Shown here in pieces: positions 8,919 to 18,353 of a stretch of 64,000 bases of DNA; positions within the stretch are counted from its first letter, which is position 1; each line of letters starts with the position of its first letter. Under the pieces are notes generated by a model that saw nothing but the letters and a program-made list of their open reading frames with translations, did no database searches and was not told the origin of the DNA. The stretch is from an uncultured Bacteroidales bacterium (GTDB lineage: Bacteria; Bacteroidota; Bacteroidia; Bacteroidales; P3): assembly GCA_944320465.1 (NCBI GenBank), contig CALUHO010000004.1, positions 1 to 64,000 on the forward strand. Reading direction: 5' to 3'. Both the position numbers and the translations under genes were made by a program.

Positions 8919-9281
8919 ATGGATAAAATAATTTTGAATTTTGATCATTGCTTTGGTATTACAAAGCTTTCACAGGAATTGACTTTTGAAGGAGAGAATG
9001 TGGTGCTTATTTATGCACCTAATGGTTTAATGAAGACTTTCTTTGCTAAAACACTGCAATTATATGGGTAAGGCAAGGCGGATAAAATTAAAGATGTGGT
9101 AGAAGATATTGTTGGAAGCATAGATATAAAGTGGTTTAGTGCAGGTTTGACGATGAAGGCTATAGTGTGGTTTACGGATGACAGGGATGAGTTTGCGGAT
9201 GTGCTCGACAGGTTCGCGAATGACCAAAATAAATTCGCGAATGTAACTGGAAAGTTCGCAAATGTAGAAAAGAGTTCATAA
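8919..9281 (+). pseudogene. 5' remnant of an AAA ATPase (PrrC/RloC-like)
   Basis: An ORF of 50 residues from 8919 has a P-loop written IYAPNGLMKTFFAKT, a variant typical of large AAA ATPases seen in phage-defence loci. It stops at TAA 9069-9071. The same frame remains open beyond the stop to 9281 and starts with GKADKIKDVVEDI, which looks like a continuation of the same protein. After about 9150 the sequence runs into a simple repeat and is no longer recognisable. The rest of the gene, normally several hundred codons, is gone. Family assignment rests on the P-loop context only. Confidence 0.5.
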
Positions 9282-9371
9282 AAGAACCCGTGGAGTTCAC
9301 AAAAGAGTTCGTAAAAGCGGATATAGGAACTGAAAAGAGTTCCTAAAAGAAGGTAAAAGTTCCTAAAAGCA
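9189..9371 (+). repeat. Degenerate tandem repeat with a TTCnnnAA(A/T)G core
   Basis: About nine units share a core such as TTCGCGAATG, TTCGCAAATG, TTCATAAAAG, TTCACAAAAG, TTCGTAAAAG and TTCCTAAAAG. Spacing is mostly 12, 20-22 or about 32 bp. The first units are G/C-rich in the core (GCGAATG) and the later ones become TAAAAG. Units are short, imperfect and lack unique spacers, so this is not a CRISPR array. Confidence 0.6.
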
Positions 9372-9492
9372 AGGGGTAGAGATGTAATCCTGTATCGGTG
9401 GATTCACGAATAAGCAAATGGAGAGAACGGCTTCAGAATGGTTTCTGGCTGTGGCGAGGGGTTGGGTGTCCATAGGGAATCCTTCGTATAGA

Positions 9493-9762
9493 TCATTTTT
9501 TCTTCCAATTGTCCCACAGCTGAGGGATGGGTTTCGAAGATTTTGCCACACTTTGTGGCATTTTTCTCTCTTCTAATTTTGCTATAGCCTGTGATGAAAT
9601 TGCAAAATACTGATGATAAAGCAAATATAATTTCTTGAATCCATTGGCATCTTTGTATTCCTCGCCTAATTTGCTGGCATCAATCAAGATTACCTTGTCT
9701 GCGGATGCTGATTTGTCAAAGAACAAAGTAATTAGGGGCACTATCAATTGGAAACCTTTCAT
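9493..9762 (-). pseudogene. HsdM-like DNA methylase fragment
   Basis: The 89-residue minus-strand ORF contains LFFDKSASADKVILIDASKLGEE, which resembles the part of type I restriction methylases (HsdM) where a predicted strand LFFDK is followed by VxxIDAS. The catalytic NPPF motif and all preceding sequence are absent, and the C-terminus (QLWDNWKKK) is not family-like. This is a small relic. Together with the ATPase remnant on the other strand it suggests that a larger defence locus has been lost here. Moderate to low confidence in the family. Confidence 0.4.
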
Positions 9763-9764
9763 CT

Positions 9765-9803
9765 AGCACGGCCTCGACAGACACAAACTGTAAAGGCCGT
9801 GCT
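9765..9803. terminator. GC-rich hairpin downstream of the nucleoside phosphorylase gene
   Basis: Arms AGCACGGCCT (9765-9774) and AGGCCGTGCT (9794-9803) pair perfectly over 10 bp. The following TTATTTT makes it a terminator in the plus direction. On the minus strand, where the phosphorylase gene ends 27 bp away, it lacks a U-tract but could still slow polymerase or protect the 3' end. Confidence 0.5.
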
Positions 9804-9829
9804 TTATTTTCAGGAGGAACCCTAACCGT

Positions 9830-10651
9830 CTACATCCTCTCCAGAATTTCCTTCACCAGACGGATCAGTACCGGAACGGTCTTTTCCACGGCAGCCAAGA
9901 CCTCTTCATGGCTGACTTCCAGTGCAACTTCTCCGCCGCCTAAGTCGGAAATGACCGAAAGCCCCATTACTTTCATGCCTAAGTAATTGGCTACGATGGT
10001 CTCAGGAACGGTGCTCATTCCCACCGCGTCTCCTCCTATGACCCGCATATAGCGGTATTCGGCCGGCGTTTCAAAAGTAGGACCGGTAGTTCCCACATAG
10101 ATACCTTGTTGCACTGGAATCTCCAGCTGAGCGGCCGTTTCCAGACCGTGTTTCAGCAAGTCCTTGTCGTAGGCATTGTGCATACTGGGGAAACGTTCGC
10201 CGAAGCGTTCGTCGTTAGGCCCCAGCAGCGGATTAGGCAAAAGGTTGATATGATCCTTGATGAACATGATGTCGCCCACCTTGAAGTCTGGGTTCATTCC
10301 CCCCGCCGCGTTCGAGACAATCAAGGTCTTGACTCCCAGGGCTTTCATGACATAAATCGGGAAGGTCACCTCCTGCATCGGGTAGCCTTCGTAATAGTGG
10401 AAACGACCCTGCATGGCCACCACTTTTTTCCCGCTTTTCAGCCGGGCGAACAGAAGCTGCCCTTTATGTCCCGCTACCGTCGAGACCGGGAAGTGCGGGA
10501 TATCCTTGTAGGCAACGCTCTTTTCTATTTCCAATTCGTCCACTAAACCGCCTAATCCTGAGCCAAGAACGATTCCGATTTCCGGATTGTATTCTTGGGT
10601 CTTCTGATGGATGTAGGCCGCGGTTTCCTGAATCTTTTCAAACAAGTCCAT
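9830..10651 (-). CDS. punA: Purine nucleoside phosphorylase
   Basis: At 273 residues it is the size of trimeric PNP (type I). Phosphorylase motifs are in order: GSGLGG (30-35, phosphate loop), VAGHKGQ, GRFHYYEGY, VSNAAGGMN, GPTFETPAEYR and VGMSTVPE. It splits purine nucleosides with phosphate to free base and ribose-1-phosphate in the cytoplasm (salvage). At the position where mammalian PNP has the base-contacting Asn243, the motif reads SVISDLGGG, with Asp. That could change base preference, though many Bacteroidota enzymes may share it. It lies 155 bp downstream of gltX on the same strand and may be co-transcribed. Confidence 0.93.
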   Translation of the reverse strand: MDLFEKIQETAAYIHQKTQEYNPEIGIVLGSGLGGLVDELEIEKSVAYKDIPHFPVSTVAGHKGQLLFARLKSGKKVVAMQGRFHYYEGYPMQEVTFPIYVMKALGVKTLIVSNAAGGMNPDFKVGDIMFIKDHINLLPNPLLGPNDERFGERFPSMHNAYDKDLLKHGLETAAQLEIPVQQGIYVGTTGPTFETPAEYRYMRVIGGDAVGMSTVPETIVANYLGMKVMGLSVISDLGGGEVALEVSHEEVLAAVEKTVPVLIRLVKEILERM

Positions 10652-10806
10652 AGTTTTAAGAATATAATGGTCAATTAATTATTAGCCTGTCAAGACGGCC
10701 TTTTGATATGTCGAAGCGATGGCAACTTGCTTGTCGCACCTCAGGATTTCCGGTCAGGCCTTTATACGCGACTGTAAACGGCCGGCCGGAATCCTGTCCT
10801 TCCTTG

Positions 10807-12369
10807 TCACGCGCCCACTTTCTGGCAGGCTTGTTCAATCCGCGCCAAGGTTTCTTCCTTGCCGATGACCGTCATGATATCGAAGATGTGAGGTCCTAAC
10901 GATGCACCGACCAAGGCCAGCCGCATGCTGTTGAACACCTTTCCTGCGTTCCAGCCGTTTTCCCCAATCATCTTTTGGGTCAGTTCTTCCAATACAGAAG
11001 CCGAAAAATCAGTCTTTTCCGCTTCTGCATTCCATTGACGCAAAATCATAGGCATATCCTCAGTCCAGCGTTTCTTGACCACTTTCTCGTCATAGCTTTC
11101 CGGCGCGTTGAAGAAGAAGTATGTCTGATCCCAGATTTCCTGCGGGAAAGTGAGGCGTTCCTTGACCAATCCGACCATCTTTTCCAATTCGGCATCCGAA
11201 AAAGAATCCGCCTTGCGACTCAGGCCACCGCGCACATCGGCTTCGCCCGCTCGTTTCCTCAGGATTTCTACAAAGCTGGCATCGCTTTGCTTTTGAAGAT
11301 ATTGGTGATTGAACCAATGCGCCTTTTCTAAGTTGAACTTGGCTCCCGACTTGCTGACTTTTTCCAATTGGAAAGCTTGGATCAGCTCGTCCATGCTGAA
11401 GATTTCCTGTTCCGTTCCCGGATTCCAGCCTAAAAAGGCTAACATATTGACAACGGCTTCAGGATAATAACCGCTTTCGCGATAGCCACTGCTCTTTTCG
11501 CCTGTTTTGGGGTCGGTCCAAGCCAGAGGGAATACGGGGAATCCCAAACGATCCCCATCGCGCTTGCTCAGCTTGCCGTTGCCGTCCGGTTTGAGAAGCA
11601 ACGGCAGGTGCGCGAAGCCCGGCATGCTGTCCTTCCAGCCCAAGTATTCGTAAAGCAGCACGTGCAGCGGCGCGGACGGCAGCCATTCCTCGCCCCGGAT
11701 TACGTGCGAGATTTCCATCAAATGGTCGTCCACGATGTTGGCCAAATGGTAGGTGGGCAGGTCGTCGGCGCTCTTGTACAGCACTTTGTCGTCCAGAATA
11801 TCGGAATTCACCGTTACCTCGCCCCGGATCATGTCGTGAACCGTGATGGTCTGCCCTGGGTCGATTTTGATGCGCACCACGTAGGGTACCCCAGCTTCTA
11901 ATAAGGCTTTGGTTTCGGCTTCGGGCAGGCTCAGCGAGTTCTTCATCTGCATCCGGGTCGTGGCATCGTACTGATGACTGCTCGACTTGCTCTCTTCCAA
12001 ACGTTTGCGCATCGCATCCAGTTCCTCCGGCGTATCGAAAGCGTAGTAGGCATGACCCGAATCCAGAAGCTGTTTCACATACTGGCGGTAGATGCCGCGG
12101 CGTTCCGACTGGCGGTAAGGGCCGTGGGGGCCGCCGATGCCGACCCCTTCGTCAAAGGGGATATGCAGCCATTGGAAAGCCTCGATGATATATTCCTCGG
12201 CTCCCGGTACGAAACGGCTCGAATCGGTGTCTTCTATACGGAGAAGGAATTCCCCGTGGTGTTGCTTGGCAAACAGGTAGTTGAACAATGCTGTCCTCAC
12301 GCCGCCTATGTGCAAGGGCCCGGTGGGGCTGGGAGCGAAGCGGACTCTGACTTTCCTTTCTGTGTTCAT
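10807..12369 (-). CDS. gltX: Glutamyl-tRNA synthetase
   Basis: The 520-residue class I synthetase has the HIGH-type motif HIGG (20-23) in [13 protein letters not shown] and the KMSKS-type motif KLSKR (266-270). It charges tRNA-Glu with glutamate. Length is slightly above E. coli GltX (471), as is usual in Bacteroidota. The C-terminal half, from about 340, is the helical anticodon-binding region. A GC-rich hairpin lies after the stop (10742-10753 against 10786-10796) without a U-tract. Confidence 0.95.
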   Translation of the reverse strand: MNTERKVRVRFAPSPTGPLHIGGVRTALFNYLFAKQHHGEFLLRIEDTDSSRFVPGAEEYIIEAFQWLHIPFDEGVGIGGPHGPYRQSERRGIYRQYVKQLLDSGHAYYAFDTPEELDAMRKRLEESKSSSHQYDATTRMQMKNSLSLPEAETKALLEAGVPYVVRIKIDPGQTITVHDMIRGEVTVNSDILDDKVLYKSADDLPTYHLANIVDDHLMEISHVIRGEEWLPSAPLHVLLYEYLGWKDSMPGFAHLPLLLKPDGNGKLSKRDGDRLGFPVFPLAWTDPKTGEKSSGYRESGYYPEAVVNMLAFLGWNPGTEQEIFSMDELIQAFQLEKVSKSGAKFNLEKAHWFNHQYLQKQSDASFVEILRKRAGEADVRGGLSRKADSFSDAELEKMVGLVKERLTFPQEIWDQTYFFFNAPESYDEKVVKKRWTEDMPMILRQWNAEAEKTDFSASVLEELTQKMIGENGWNAGKVFNSMRLALVGASLGPHIFDIMTVIGKEETLARIEQACQKVGA

Positions 12370-12697
12370 GGATTTTATGCTAATTCTATTTTAAGCTATG
12401 CTTCCAATAAACGCGATGCCTCGGCATACCTCAAGCAAGGATGCCGCATGGCTCTGCGCTCGGCTTGCAGTTTATCTTATTCTATTTTTTTGCCTCAATG
12501 CCGCAGGCAATACGCTGAGCAAGGCTGCGGATCCTGCGATGGCTTCTATGCTTCCAGGCAGGGATTGAAATTCCGCAATGGATAAAGCCTTTCCTTGGCT
12601 GGCATCATGGGTGTACGAGGCGCTCAAAGCATGGGCATTGAGGGCTTCCATCTTTGCCTGCGCGATTGCTTTCCGTTTGCTATTCTTTCCCTATTGG
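12370..12697. repeat. Intergenic region with a family 3 repeat
   Basis: No gene is supported. Bases 12450-12475 (GGCTCTGCGCTCGGCTTGCA, then GTTTAT) match 30663-30688 with one difference. The upstream part, AATAAACGCGATGCCTCGGC near 12406, also recurs near 30549. A shorter relative lies in front of pseB. The remainder shows CG-rich short inverted segments but no terminator with a U-tract. Confidence 0.5.
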
Positions 12698-13381
12698 TTA
12701 CAGGATCCGTTGCAGGCCAATCACGTCAATCCAGCGGTTTCCGGCCCGGATCCAGTCTTTCCGGTAGTCGCAACGGGCGAACCCGCATTCTTCAAAAAGT
12801 TTGAGGCTGACCGGATTGTCTGTTCGAACCTGGGCGTAAAGCTGGTGCAAATTTAATTGGTTTTGGGCGTAGCTGCATGCCTGGCTGATGATTTTTTGCC
12901 CAAGACCTTGATGCCGGTATTCCGGGCAGAGCAGGATGCCGATTTCGGCTCGCGAATGCAAGGCCTCGTAGTTGTAGAAGTCCAGGATGCCTACCGGAGG
13001 GAAAGCCCAGGAGCGGGCGGCTTTCCCGACTTTTCCAGATTCTGAGGCCGATTCTGCCACGGAAGCGATGCCTGCCGGGAAAATGCTTTCTGCACGCCCT
13101 GTTTCATTTTGACAGGGAATACTATCAGGCGCAGGGCTTTTCGTGTTTGGCTTTGAATCCGTTTCATGAACGGGGGGCAGGCAGGCAATCAGCCGGAGTT
13201 GCCCCGAGGAAAGGAAATTGTCGGCCAGTGAACTTTCGATGAAATGCCGGAGAAAGTCCAAAGAGTAAGGAATCCGGGTCTCTCCTAACCGGAATGCTTC
13301 CGGCCGGTTCTCCATCTCGAACAAAAGGTATTCGTCCCCCGGCTCCATAGCTCTGAAAATCAAATCGGTATTTTTTCTCAT
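12698..13381 (-). CDS. GNAT acetyltransferase with a large internal insertion
   Basis: The 227-residue protein begins as a RimJ/RimL-type GNAT (LIFRAMEPGDEYLLFEMENRPE). It ends with the acetyl-CoA-binding and C-terminal signature: EIGILLCPEYRHQGLGQKII, then DNPVSLKLFEECGF. Residues about 68-125 are an insertion rich in Ser, Ala, Pro and Glu without clear fold, so the protein is longer than the usual 170-180 residues. The substrate (ribosomal protein N-terminus, amino sugar or other) cannot be told. It stands alone on the minus strand between two repeat-bearing gaps. Confidence 0.8.
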   Translation of the reverse strand: MRKNTDLIFRAMEPGDEYLLFEMENRPEAFRLGETRIPYSLDFLRHFIESSLADNFLSSGQLRLIACLPPVHETDSKPNTKSPAPDSIPCQNETGRAESIFPAGIASVAESASESGKVGKAARSWAFPPVGILDFYNYEALHSRAEIGILLCPEYRHQGLGQKIISQACSYAQNQLNLHQLYAQVRTDNPVSLKLFEECGFARCDYRKDWIRAGNRWIDVIGLQRIL

Positions 13382-13470
13382 CTTATTTCAATTTGCATAG
13401 GCCGGAGGGCGGTTTTGAAAGCCGGGAATCAATTTTGGAAACCGGGATCCATCGACCGTGGAATCGATTA

Positions 13471-13648
13471 GCCCCGGTCGGTCATTAGACGCGCCGAGTC
13501 CATTTCCGATTCCGGGGATGATGCTTTTGGGTATCTTGCTCGCTTCTTGCCCCTCGTTACGCCTCAACGTGGCCCGCTACGCCTTCGGCTAGGCAGGAAG
13601 CAATCTACGCGACATGGACGAATCTATCCAAATTGACCGTTTGGGTTA
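13471..13648. repeat. Family 1 palindromic repeat, degenerate copy
   Basis: The left end reads GGTCGGTCATTAGACGCGCC and the right end TTGACCGTTTGGGTTAA, with the shared core CGCTACGCCTTCGGCTAGGC in the middle. The right terminus supplies the TAA stop codon of dapF (read on the minus strand at 13648-13646). Confidence 0.75.
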
Positions 13649-14560
13649 AAAGCCGATTTGGATATCGCCTTCGAACACGAAAGTGGCTAAGCCTTCCAGA
13701 TGGACTTGGGAGAAAACCATGTTATGCTGGATTTTGAAATGCCGAGGCACCGGATTCTCGTCCACGGGCAGGCTCTTCAGCACCGAAGCCGGAGCCTGGT
13801 TCAGCAGAAAGTCCACTTGCAGGTTGCCGCCTTTGGTAGAGAGGTTTACCGTATGATGGCCTATGCCGAAGTTCTCTTTGAGCGCGAAAGCCATTGAAGA
13901 GGCGGTCACTCCTGTCCCGCAGGAAAAAGTCTCGTCTTCCACGCCTCGTTCGTAAGTCCTGACTTTGAGCCCGGAAGCTTGCTGTTCCACGAAATTGACG
14001 TTGACTCCATGCGGGAAATCCTTGGAGAAACGTATCTTTTTGCCCTCCTTCACCACGTCTATGCTGTCGCAATCCTCCACAAAGCTTATGTAATGCGGTG
14101 AGCCTGAATCTATCAAGTAGATTTCGTTCCCTTCCTGTTTGGCATAAAGGATCACATCGCGCATCTTGATCCGGACCAAGTACTGGTTGCCTAGTTTGGA
14201 AAGAATCGTGCCTTCGTGTTCCCCGTCGCTGCTCCAGAATTTGAACATCGTATCACCCACGATGCCAAGGTCTTTGGCAAAAGCGCAAATGCACCGGCCT
14301 CCATTCCCGCACATGCTTCCCGGCATCCCGTCCGAATTGAAGAACGACATGCAGAACGGGTAGTTCTCGTGTTTTTCCAAGAGCATGAAGCCATCGGCCC
14401 CGATGCCGAAGCGACGGTCGCAGAGCAGGGCTATCTGCTGGTAACTCAGTGCCGAATAATCCTGGTTTCGATTGTCCAACAGGATGAAATCGTTGCCGGA
14501 TCCTTGGTATTTGTAGAAATGAATCTGTTTGGTCGATGCAGGTATTGAGGAAAACTCCAT
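13646..14560 (-). CDS. dapF: Diaminopimelate epimerase
   Basis: The 304-residue enzyme interconverts LL- and meso-diaminopimelate for lysine and peptidoglycan synthesis. It shows GSGNDFILLDNR at the start, the first catalytic cysteine in GSMCGNGGRC, and the second in ETFSCGTGVTASS, both with the expected context. It is longer than typical DapF (about 270), because of a C-terminal tail after TKGGNLQV. The stop codon is formed by the end of a family 1 repeat, so the tail may have been reshaped by insertion of that element. Confidence 0.93.
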   Translation of the reverse strand: MEFSSIPASTKQIHFYKYQGSGNDFILLDNRNQDYSALSYQQIALLCDRRFGIGADGFMLLEKHENYPFCMSFFNSDGMPGSMCGNGGRCICAFAKDLGIVGDTMFKFWSSDGEHEGTILSKLGNQYLVRIKMRDVILYAKQEGNEIYLIDSGSPHYISFVEDCDSIDVVKEGKKIRFSKDFPHGVNVNFVEQQASGLKVRTYERGVEDETFSCGTGVTASSMAFALKENFGIGHHTVNLSTKGGNLQVDFLLNQAPASVLKSLPVDENPVPRHFKIQHNMVFSQVHLEGLATFVFEGDIQIGF

Positions 14561-14646
14561 GATTTTACGGCATTAATGGAAGAAAATCGTTTGCATGAAT
14601 CCCGGATTTGAAGGAACGGAATCGCTTTATCCTGAAACTCTTTGAT

Positions 14647-15924
14647 TTACGACCCGAAAGCCTCGTCCAGATCTTCCGAATGGTTGGCGTTCGTCTCTTG
14701 CGCCAATTCGGCGTCGCTGAACGAAACGGCAATATCGAAAATCTTCTCGATGTACGGGTTTATCGTCACATCGCTCCGGTTGACAAGCCAGATCAACGTC
14801 CGTTCTCTTTGGTAGTCGTGGATGAAATAGGAACGGAATCCTTTCCACCATCCGTTATGATAGACAATTTGGTGGTCGGGCGATTCCTGTTTGATACGGA
14901 ACCCCAAGCCGTAATCGTTTTCATGGCGTTCGCTGAGCGGTACGGCCGGCGTGAACATCAAATCGCGGATGGTATCGGCCAGGAATGCGTCGCTATAGAG
15001 CGCCTGGTCGAAGCGGAACAAGTCTTCCACGTTCGACATCAGCCCTTTGTCGCCCACTACTCCGTCAAGGTAGTCCGGACGGCGTTGATAGAAACCGGTC
15101 CGGCGGGAGTAGGAGTACCCTCTTACGATATTCCTTTCTTCCTGTGGTTCTTGAGCGTTATAGACAAAGGAGTTCTGCATTTGCAGGGGTTGAGCGATGT
15201 TTTCTTCGAAATATTGTCCGAAGCTTTTCCCGGATATTTTTTCCACAAGGAGAGCCAGATAGGCGTAATTGGTATTGCAGTAGCGGAAACGGCTTCCCGG
15301 CTTGAAATCCAGTCGTTGGGCGTAGGTACCCATCAATTTGTCAAGGTCGCTGTTCTGCAAAGGATTCTCTTTGTCAGGCCAGAAGTTCTCGGCTGCGTAG
15401 ATGTAATTCTGGAGGCCGGACCGATGCTGCAAGAGTTCCTTGACTGTGATTTTTTCGAACGGGAAGTCCGGAAGGTATGTCTTGACCGTCTGGTTGATGT
15501 CGAGCTTGCCTTCCTGATAGAGCTGCATGACGGCTACGGCGGTGAAAGGCTTGGAAAGCGATGCCAGTTGGAAGGCGCTCGTCGGCTTGATGGAATCGCG
15601 GCGGGCGCGGATATTGGAAAAGCCGAAGCAGTTCTTGTAGATGACGCGGCCTTGTTCGGCGTAGAGGAACTGGCCGCTGAAACGCCCTTTCTTGTAGGCG
15701 GAGGTCAGAAGCTGGTCTATTTCCTGCGCCTTGCAGGAATCTTCTTGGCTGAGCAGGCGGATTTGCGTGCAAACGGTATCGCTTGCCTTATGGGTGGCTT
15801 TGAAGGCGACGATGTCTTCCTTGGCATTGCTGTGGGCATGGTTCCATGGGATGGGGCTGATTAGGACGATGCCAATCAGGGCCAAAAGGAGGGATGTGGA
15901 GATGTATTTCTTGTTCTTGCTCAT
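14647..15924 (-). CDS. Exported serine hydrolase of the beta-lactamase/PBP-like family
   Basis: This 425-residue protein has an N-terminal hydrophobic segment (TSLLLALIGIVLISPI), suggesting export or a membrane anchor. Catalytic motifs are SLSK (122-125) in FQLASLSKPFTAV, the Tyr-x-Asn motif in RYCNTNYAYL, and a His-x-Gly motif in YHNGWWKGF. These are the class C beta-lactamase/DD-peptidase/esterase (Pfam Beta-lactamase) signatures. Substrates in this family include peptidoglycan stem peptides, beta-lactams and esters; the sequence does not choose. It is transcribed away from metG from an overlapping divergent promoter. Confidence 0.85.
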   Translation of the reverse strand: MSKNKKYISTSLLLALIGIVLISPIPWNHAHSNAKEDIVAFKATHKASDTVCTQIRLLSQEDSCKAQEIDQLLTSAYKKGRFSGQFLYAEQGRVIYKNCFGFSNIRARRDSIKPTSAFQLASLSKPFTAVAVMQLYQEGKLDINQTVKTYLPDFPFEKITVKELLQHRSGLQNYIYAAENFWPDKENPLQNSDLDKLMGTYAQRLDFKPGSRFRYCNTNYAYLALLVEKISGKSFGQYFEENIAQPLQMQNSFVYNAQEPQEERNIVRGYSYSRRTGFYQRRPDYLDGVVGDKGLMSNVEDLFRFDQALYSDAFLADTIRDLMFTPAVPLSERHENDYGLGFRIKQESPDHQIVYHNGWWKGFRSYFIHDYQRERTLIWLVNRSDVTINPYIEKIFDIAVSFSDAELAQETNANHSEDLDEAFGS

Positions 15925-15987
15925 TTTCTTTTTTGTAGATGGTTCGAGAACCGTCGGACGCGGTTCGCTCTATTTGCTATCAAGGGG

Positions 15988-16082
15988 TTGGGCTTTTCCC
16001 TTATTTACTCTAACTTTGCAAAATCTATGCATCGGCAGGGGATTTTGCGCCGTGGAAACTATGCATAAAGTTTGCAAAGATA
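15988..16082. promoter_or_regulatory. Overlapping divergent promoters with a 19-bp dyad
   Basis: Plus direction: TTG at 15988-15990, a 20-nt gap, and TAACTTTG at 16011-16018, giving a transcript towards metG. Minus direction: TATCTTTG from 16082 to 16075, towards the serine hydrolase. The two -7 boxes lie in the arms of an inverted repeat, 16014-16032 against 16061-16079, matching at 16 of 19 positions. The transcription starts would face each other within about 50 bp. Confidence 0.6.
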
Positions 16083-16156
16083 GTGCAACTATCGCATATT
16101 AATGCAGATGCGAACAAAATTATTGGAAAATACAAAGGACGAAACCAGATACGGAT

Positions 16157-18256
16157 ATGAATTCTCAACAAGCAGGCGTTGAAAACGCAACGCCCATTTT
16201 CAAGGCAGGAAGCACTCCGAAGCGTTACACGGTCACTTCAGCGCTTCCTTATGCCAACGGCCCTGTACATATAGGCCATCTGGCAGGTGTGTACGTGCCG
16301 GCCGACATTTACGTGCGCTACCTTCGCAGCCGGGGCCGGGACGTGATTTTCATTGGCGGTTCGGACGAACACGGAGTGCCTATCACCATCAAGGCTCTCA
16401 AACAGAATACTACGCCGCAAGCCATTGTGGATCATTATCATACATTGATCAAGGACTCTTTTGAGAAATTCGGCATTTCGTTCGATATTTATTCGCGGAC
16501 TTCCAGTAAGATGCATGAGGCCACGGCATCGGCTTTTTTCAAGGAACTTTACGACAAAGGCTGTTTCATCGAGAAGACATCGATGCAGTATTACGATACG
16601 GAACAGCATCAGTTCTTGGCCGACCGCTACATCACAGGGACTTGCCCCCATTGCCATAGCGAAGGCGCTTACGGGGATCAGTGTGAGAAATGCGGTTCGG
16701 CATTGAGTCCGGATGAATTGATTGATCCTAAAAGCACGATTAGCGGCAGCACGCCAGTCAAGAAAGAAACCAAGCATTGGTATCTGCCTTTGGACCGCTA
16801 CGAGGATTTCTTGAAGAAATGGATTCTGGAAGGGCATCGGGACGACTGGCGGCCTAATGTTTACGGGCAGTGCAAGTCTTGGATCGACTTGGGTTTGCAG
16901 CCTCGTGCCGTGACCCGCGACTTGGATTGGGGCGTGCCTCTTCCGCTGCCGGATACCAAAGGGAAGGTGCTTTATGTATGGTTCGATGCCCCGATTGGTT
17001 ATATCTCGGCCACAAAAGAATTGTTGCCAGAGGATTGGGAAAAATATTGGAAAGACGACCAAACCAAATTGGTGCATTTCATCGGCAAGGACAATATTGT
17101 TTTCCATTGCATCATTTTCCCATGCATGCTGAAAGCAGAAGGCTCGTATCTATTGCCTGACAATGTGCCGGCTAACGAGTTCTTGAATCTGGAAGGAGAC
17201 AAGATTTCCACTTCGCGCAACTGGGCCATCTGGCTGCATGAGTATCTGGAAGATTTTCCCGGAAAGCAGGATGTGCTGCGTTACGTGCTTACGGCAAATG
17301 CTCCGGAAACAAAGGATAACGATTTCACTTGGAAGGATTTCCAAGCGAGAAATAATAACGAATTACTGGCTGTTTTCGGAAATTTCGTAAATCGGACCGT
17401 GGTTTTGACGCATAAGTATTTTGAAGGCAAGGTTCCTTCGGTATCGGAAACTGCTTATACGGAAGCCGACAAGGAATGCCTGCGCGAGATGTGCGCTTTC
17501 CCGGATCGGATTGCCGACAGTCTGGAACACTACCGTTTCAGGGAAGGCCTGAACGAGTTGATGAATTTGGCTCGTCTTGGAAACAAGTATCTGACCGACA
17601 ATGAGCCGTGGAAGGTGTTCAAGACCGATCCGGAACGTGTCAAGGTGGTCTTGAATATTTCTTTGCAGATTGCGGCGCATCTGGCGGTTTTGTGCGAACC
17701 CTTCCTGCCGTTTACCGCTGAGAAACTGTGCCGTATTCTGAATACGGAGAAATCAGGGTGGGATGCGGCAGAGAAAGAAGAGTTGTTGCAAGGCGGGCAT
17801 CTGTTGAATCCGGCTGAATTCCTGTTCGAGAAGATTGAGGATGAAGTGATACAGAAACAGTTGGATAAGCTGGCGGCTATCAAGGAAGCCAACAAGAAGA
17901 ATGCCAAGCCGAACTATGAACCTCAGAAAGAAGCGGTAAGCTTTGAGGATTTCGGCAAGATGGATTTGCGGGTGGCCGAGATTACGGCCGCTGAAAAGGT
18001 GGCAAAGACCAAGAAGCTCTTGAAGCTGACTTTGAATACCGGCATCGATACCCGTACCGTGGTGAGCGGCATTGCCGAGTATTATAAACCGGAAGAAGTC
18101 GTGGGGCGCAAGGTTTGCCTGCTGGCCAATCTGGCACCGAGGGATTTCAAAGGAATAGAGTCGCACGGCATGATTCTGATGAGCGAGAATCCGGATGGCA
18201 CGCTTTGCTTTGTGGAGCCGGCCAAGGACGCGGTGGTAGGGATGCAGATACGCTAA
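16157..18256 (+). CDS. metG: Methionyl-tRNA synthetase with C-terminal tRNA-binding domain
   Basis: The 699-residue protein has the HIGH motif in [11 protein letters not shown], the zinc-binding knuckle CPHC...CEKC near residues 158-177, and a KMSKS-type motif KISTS in [12 protein letters not shown]. After the helical anticodon-binding region, the last 110 residues ([17 protein letters not shown] onward) form the EMAP/Trbp111 tRNA-binding domain, so this is the dimeric long form. It charges initiator and elongator tRNA-Met. The promoter is the divergent site at 16011. Confidence 0.95.
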   Translation: MNSQQAGVENATPIFKAGSTPKRYTVTSALPYANGPVHIGHLAGVYVPADIYVRYLRSRGRDVIFIGGSDEHGVPITIKALKQNTTPQAIVDHYHTLIKDSFEKFGISFDIYSRTSSKMHEATASAFFKELYDKGCFIEKTSMQYYDTEQHQFLADRYITGTCPHCHSEGAYGDQCEKCGSALSPDELIDPKSTISGSTPVKKETKHWYLPLDRYEDFLKKWILEGHRDDWRPNVYGQCKSWIDLGLQPRAVTRDLDWGVPLPLPDTKGKVLYVWFDAPIGYISATKELLPEDWEKYWKDDQTKLVHFIGKDNIVFHCIIFPCMLKAEGSYLLPDNVPANEFLNLEGDKISTSRNWAIWLHEYLEDFPGKQDVLRYVLTANAPETKDNDFTWKDFQARNNNELLAVFGNFVNRTVVLTHKYFEGKVPSVSETAYTEADKECLREMCAFPDRIADSLEHYRFREGLNELMNLARLGNKYLTDNEPWKVFKTDPERVKVVLNISLQIAAHLAVLCEPFLPFTAEKLCRILNTEKSGWDAAEKEELLQGGHLLNPAEFLFEKIEDEVIQKQLDKLAAIKEANKKNAKPNYEPQKEAVSFEDFGKMDLRVAEITAAEKVAKTKKLLKLTLNTGIDTRTVVSGIAEYYKPEEVVGRKVCLLANLAPRDFKGIESHGMILMSENPDGTLCFVEPAKDAVVGMQIR

Positions 18257-18272
18257 ATGCGTCACATACTGC

Positions 18273-18307
18273 AACCGTGGTATTGTATTTGCACGGTTGA
18301 GGGCTTT
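18273..18307 (+). terminator. Weak terminator after metG
   Basis: AACCGTG (18273-18279) pairs with CACGGTT (18292-18298) across a 12-nt loop; GAGGGCTTTTTG follows. The stem is short and the T-tract is displaced by six bases, so read-through into mltG is likely. Confidence 0.35.
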
Positions 18308-18353
18308 TTGTTGCTTGTTATTGGCTTGCCTGCATTTTTTAAATTATAAAATT

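Noticed and set aside
9189..9371. CRISPR array
   Set aside because: Units are about 10 bp, degenerate and without unique spacers of even length; no cas genes nearby.
14608..15864. Long plus-strand ORF over the serine hydrolase
   Set aside because: The minus-strand gene carries all catalytic motifs in order; the opposite frame has none.
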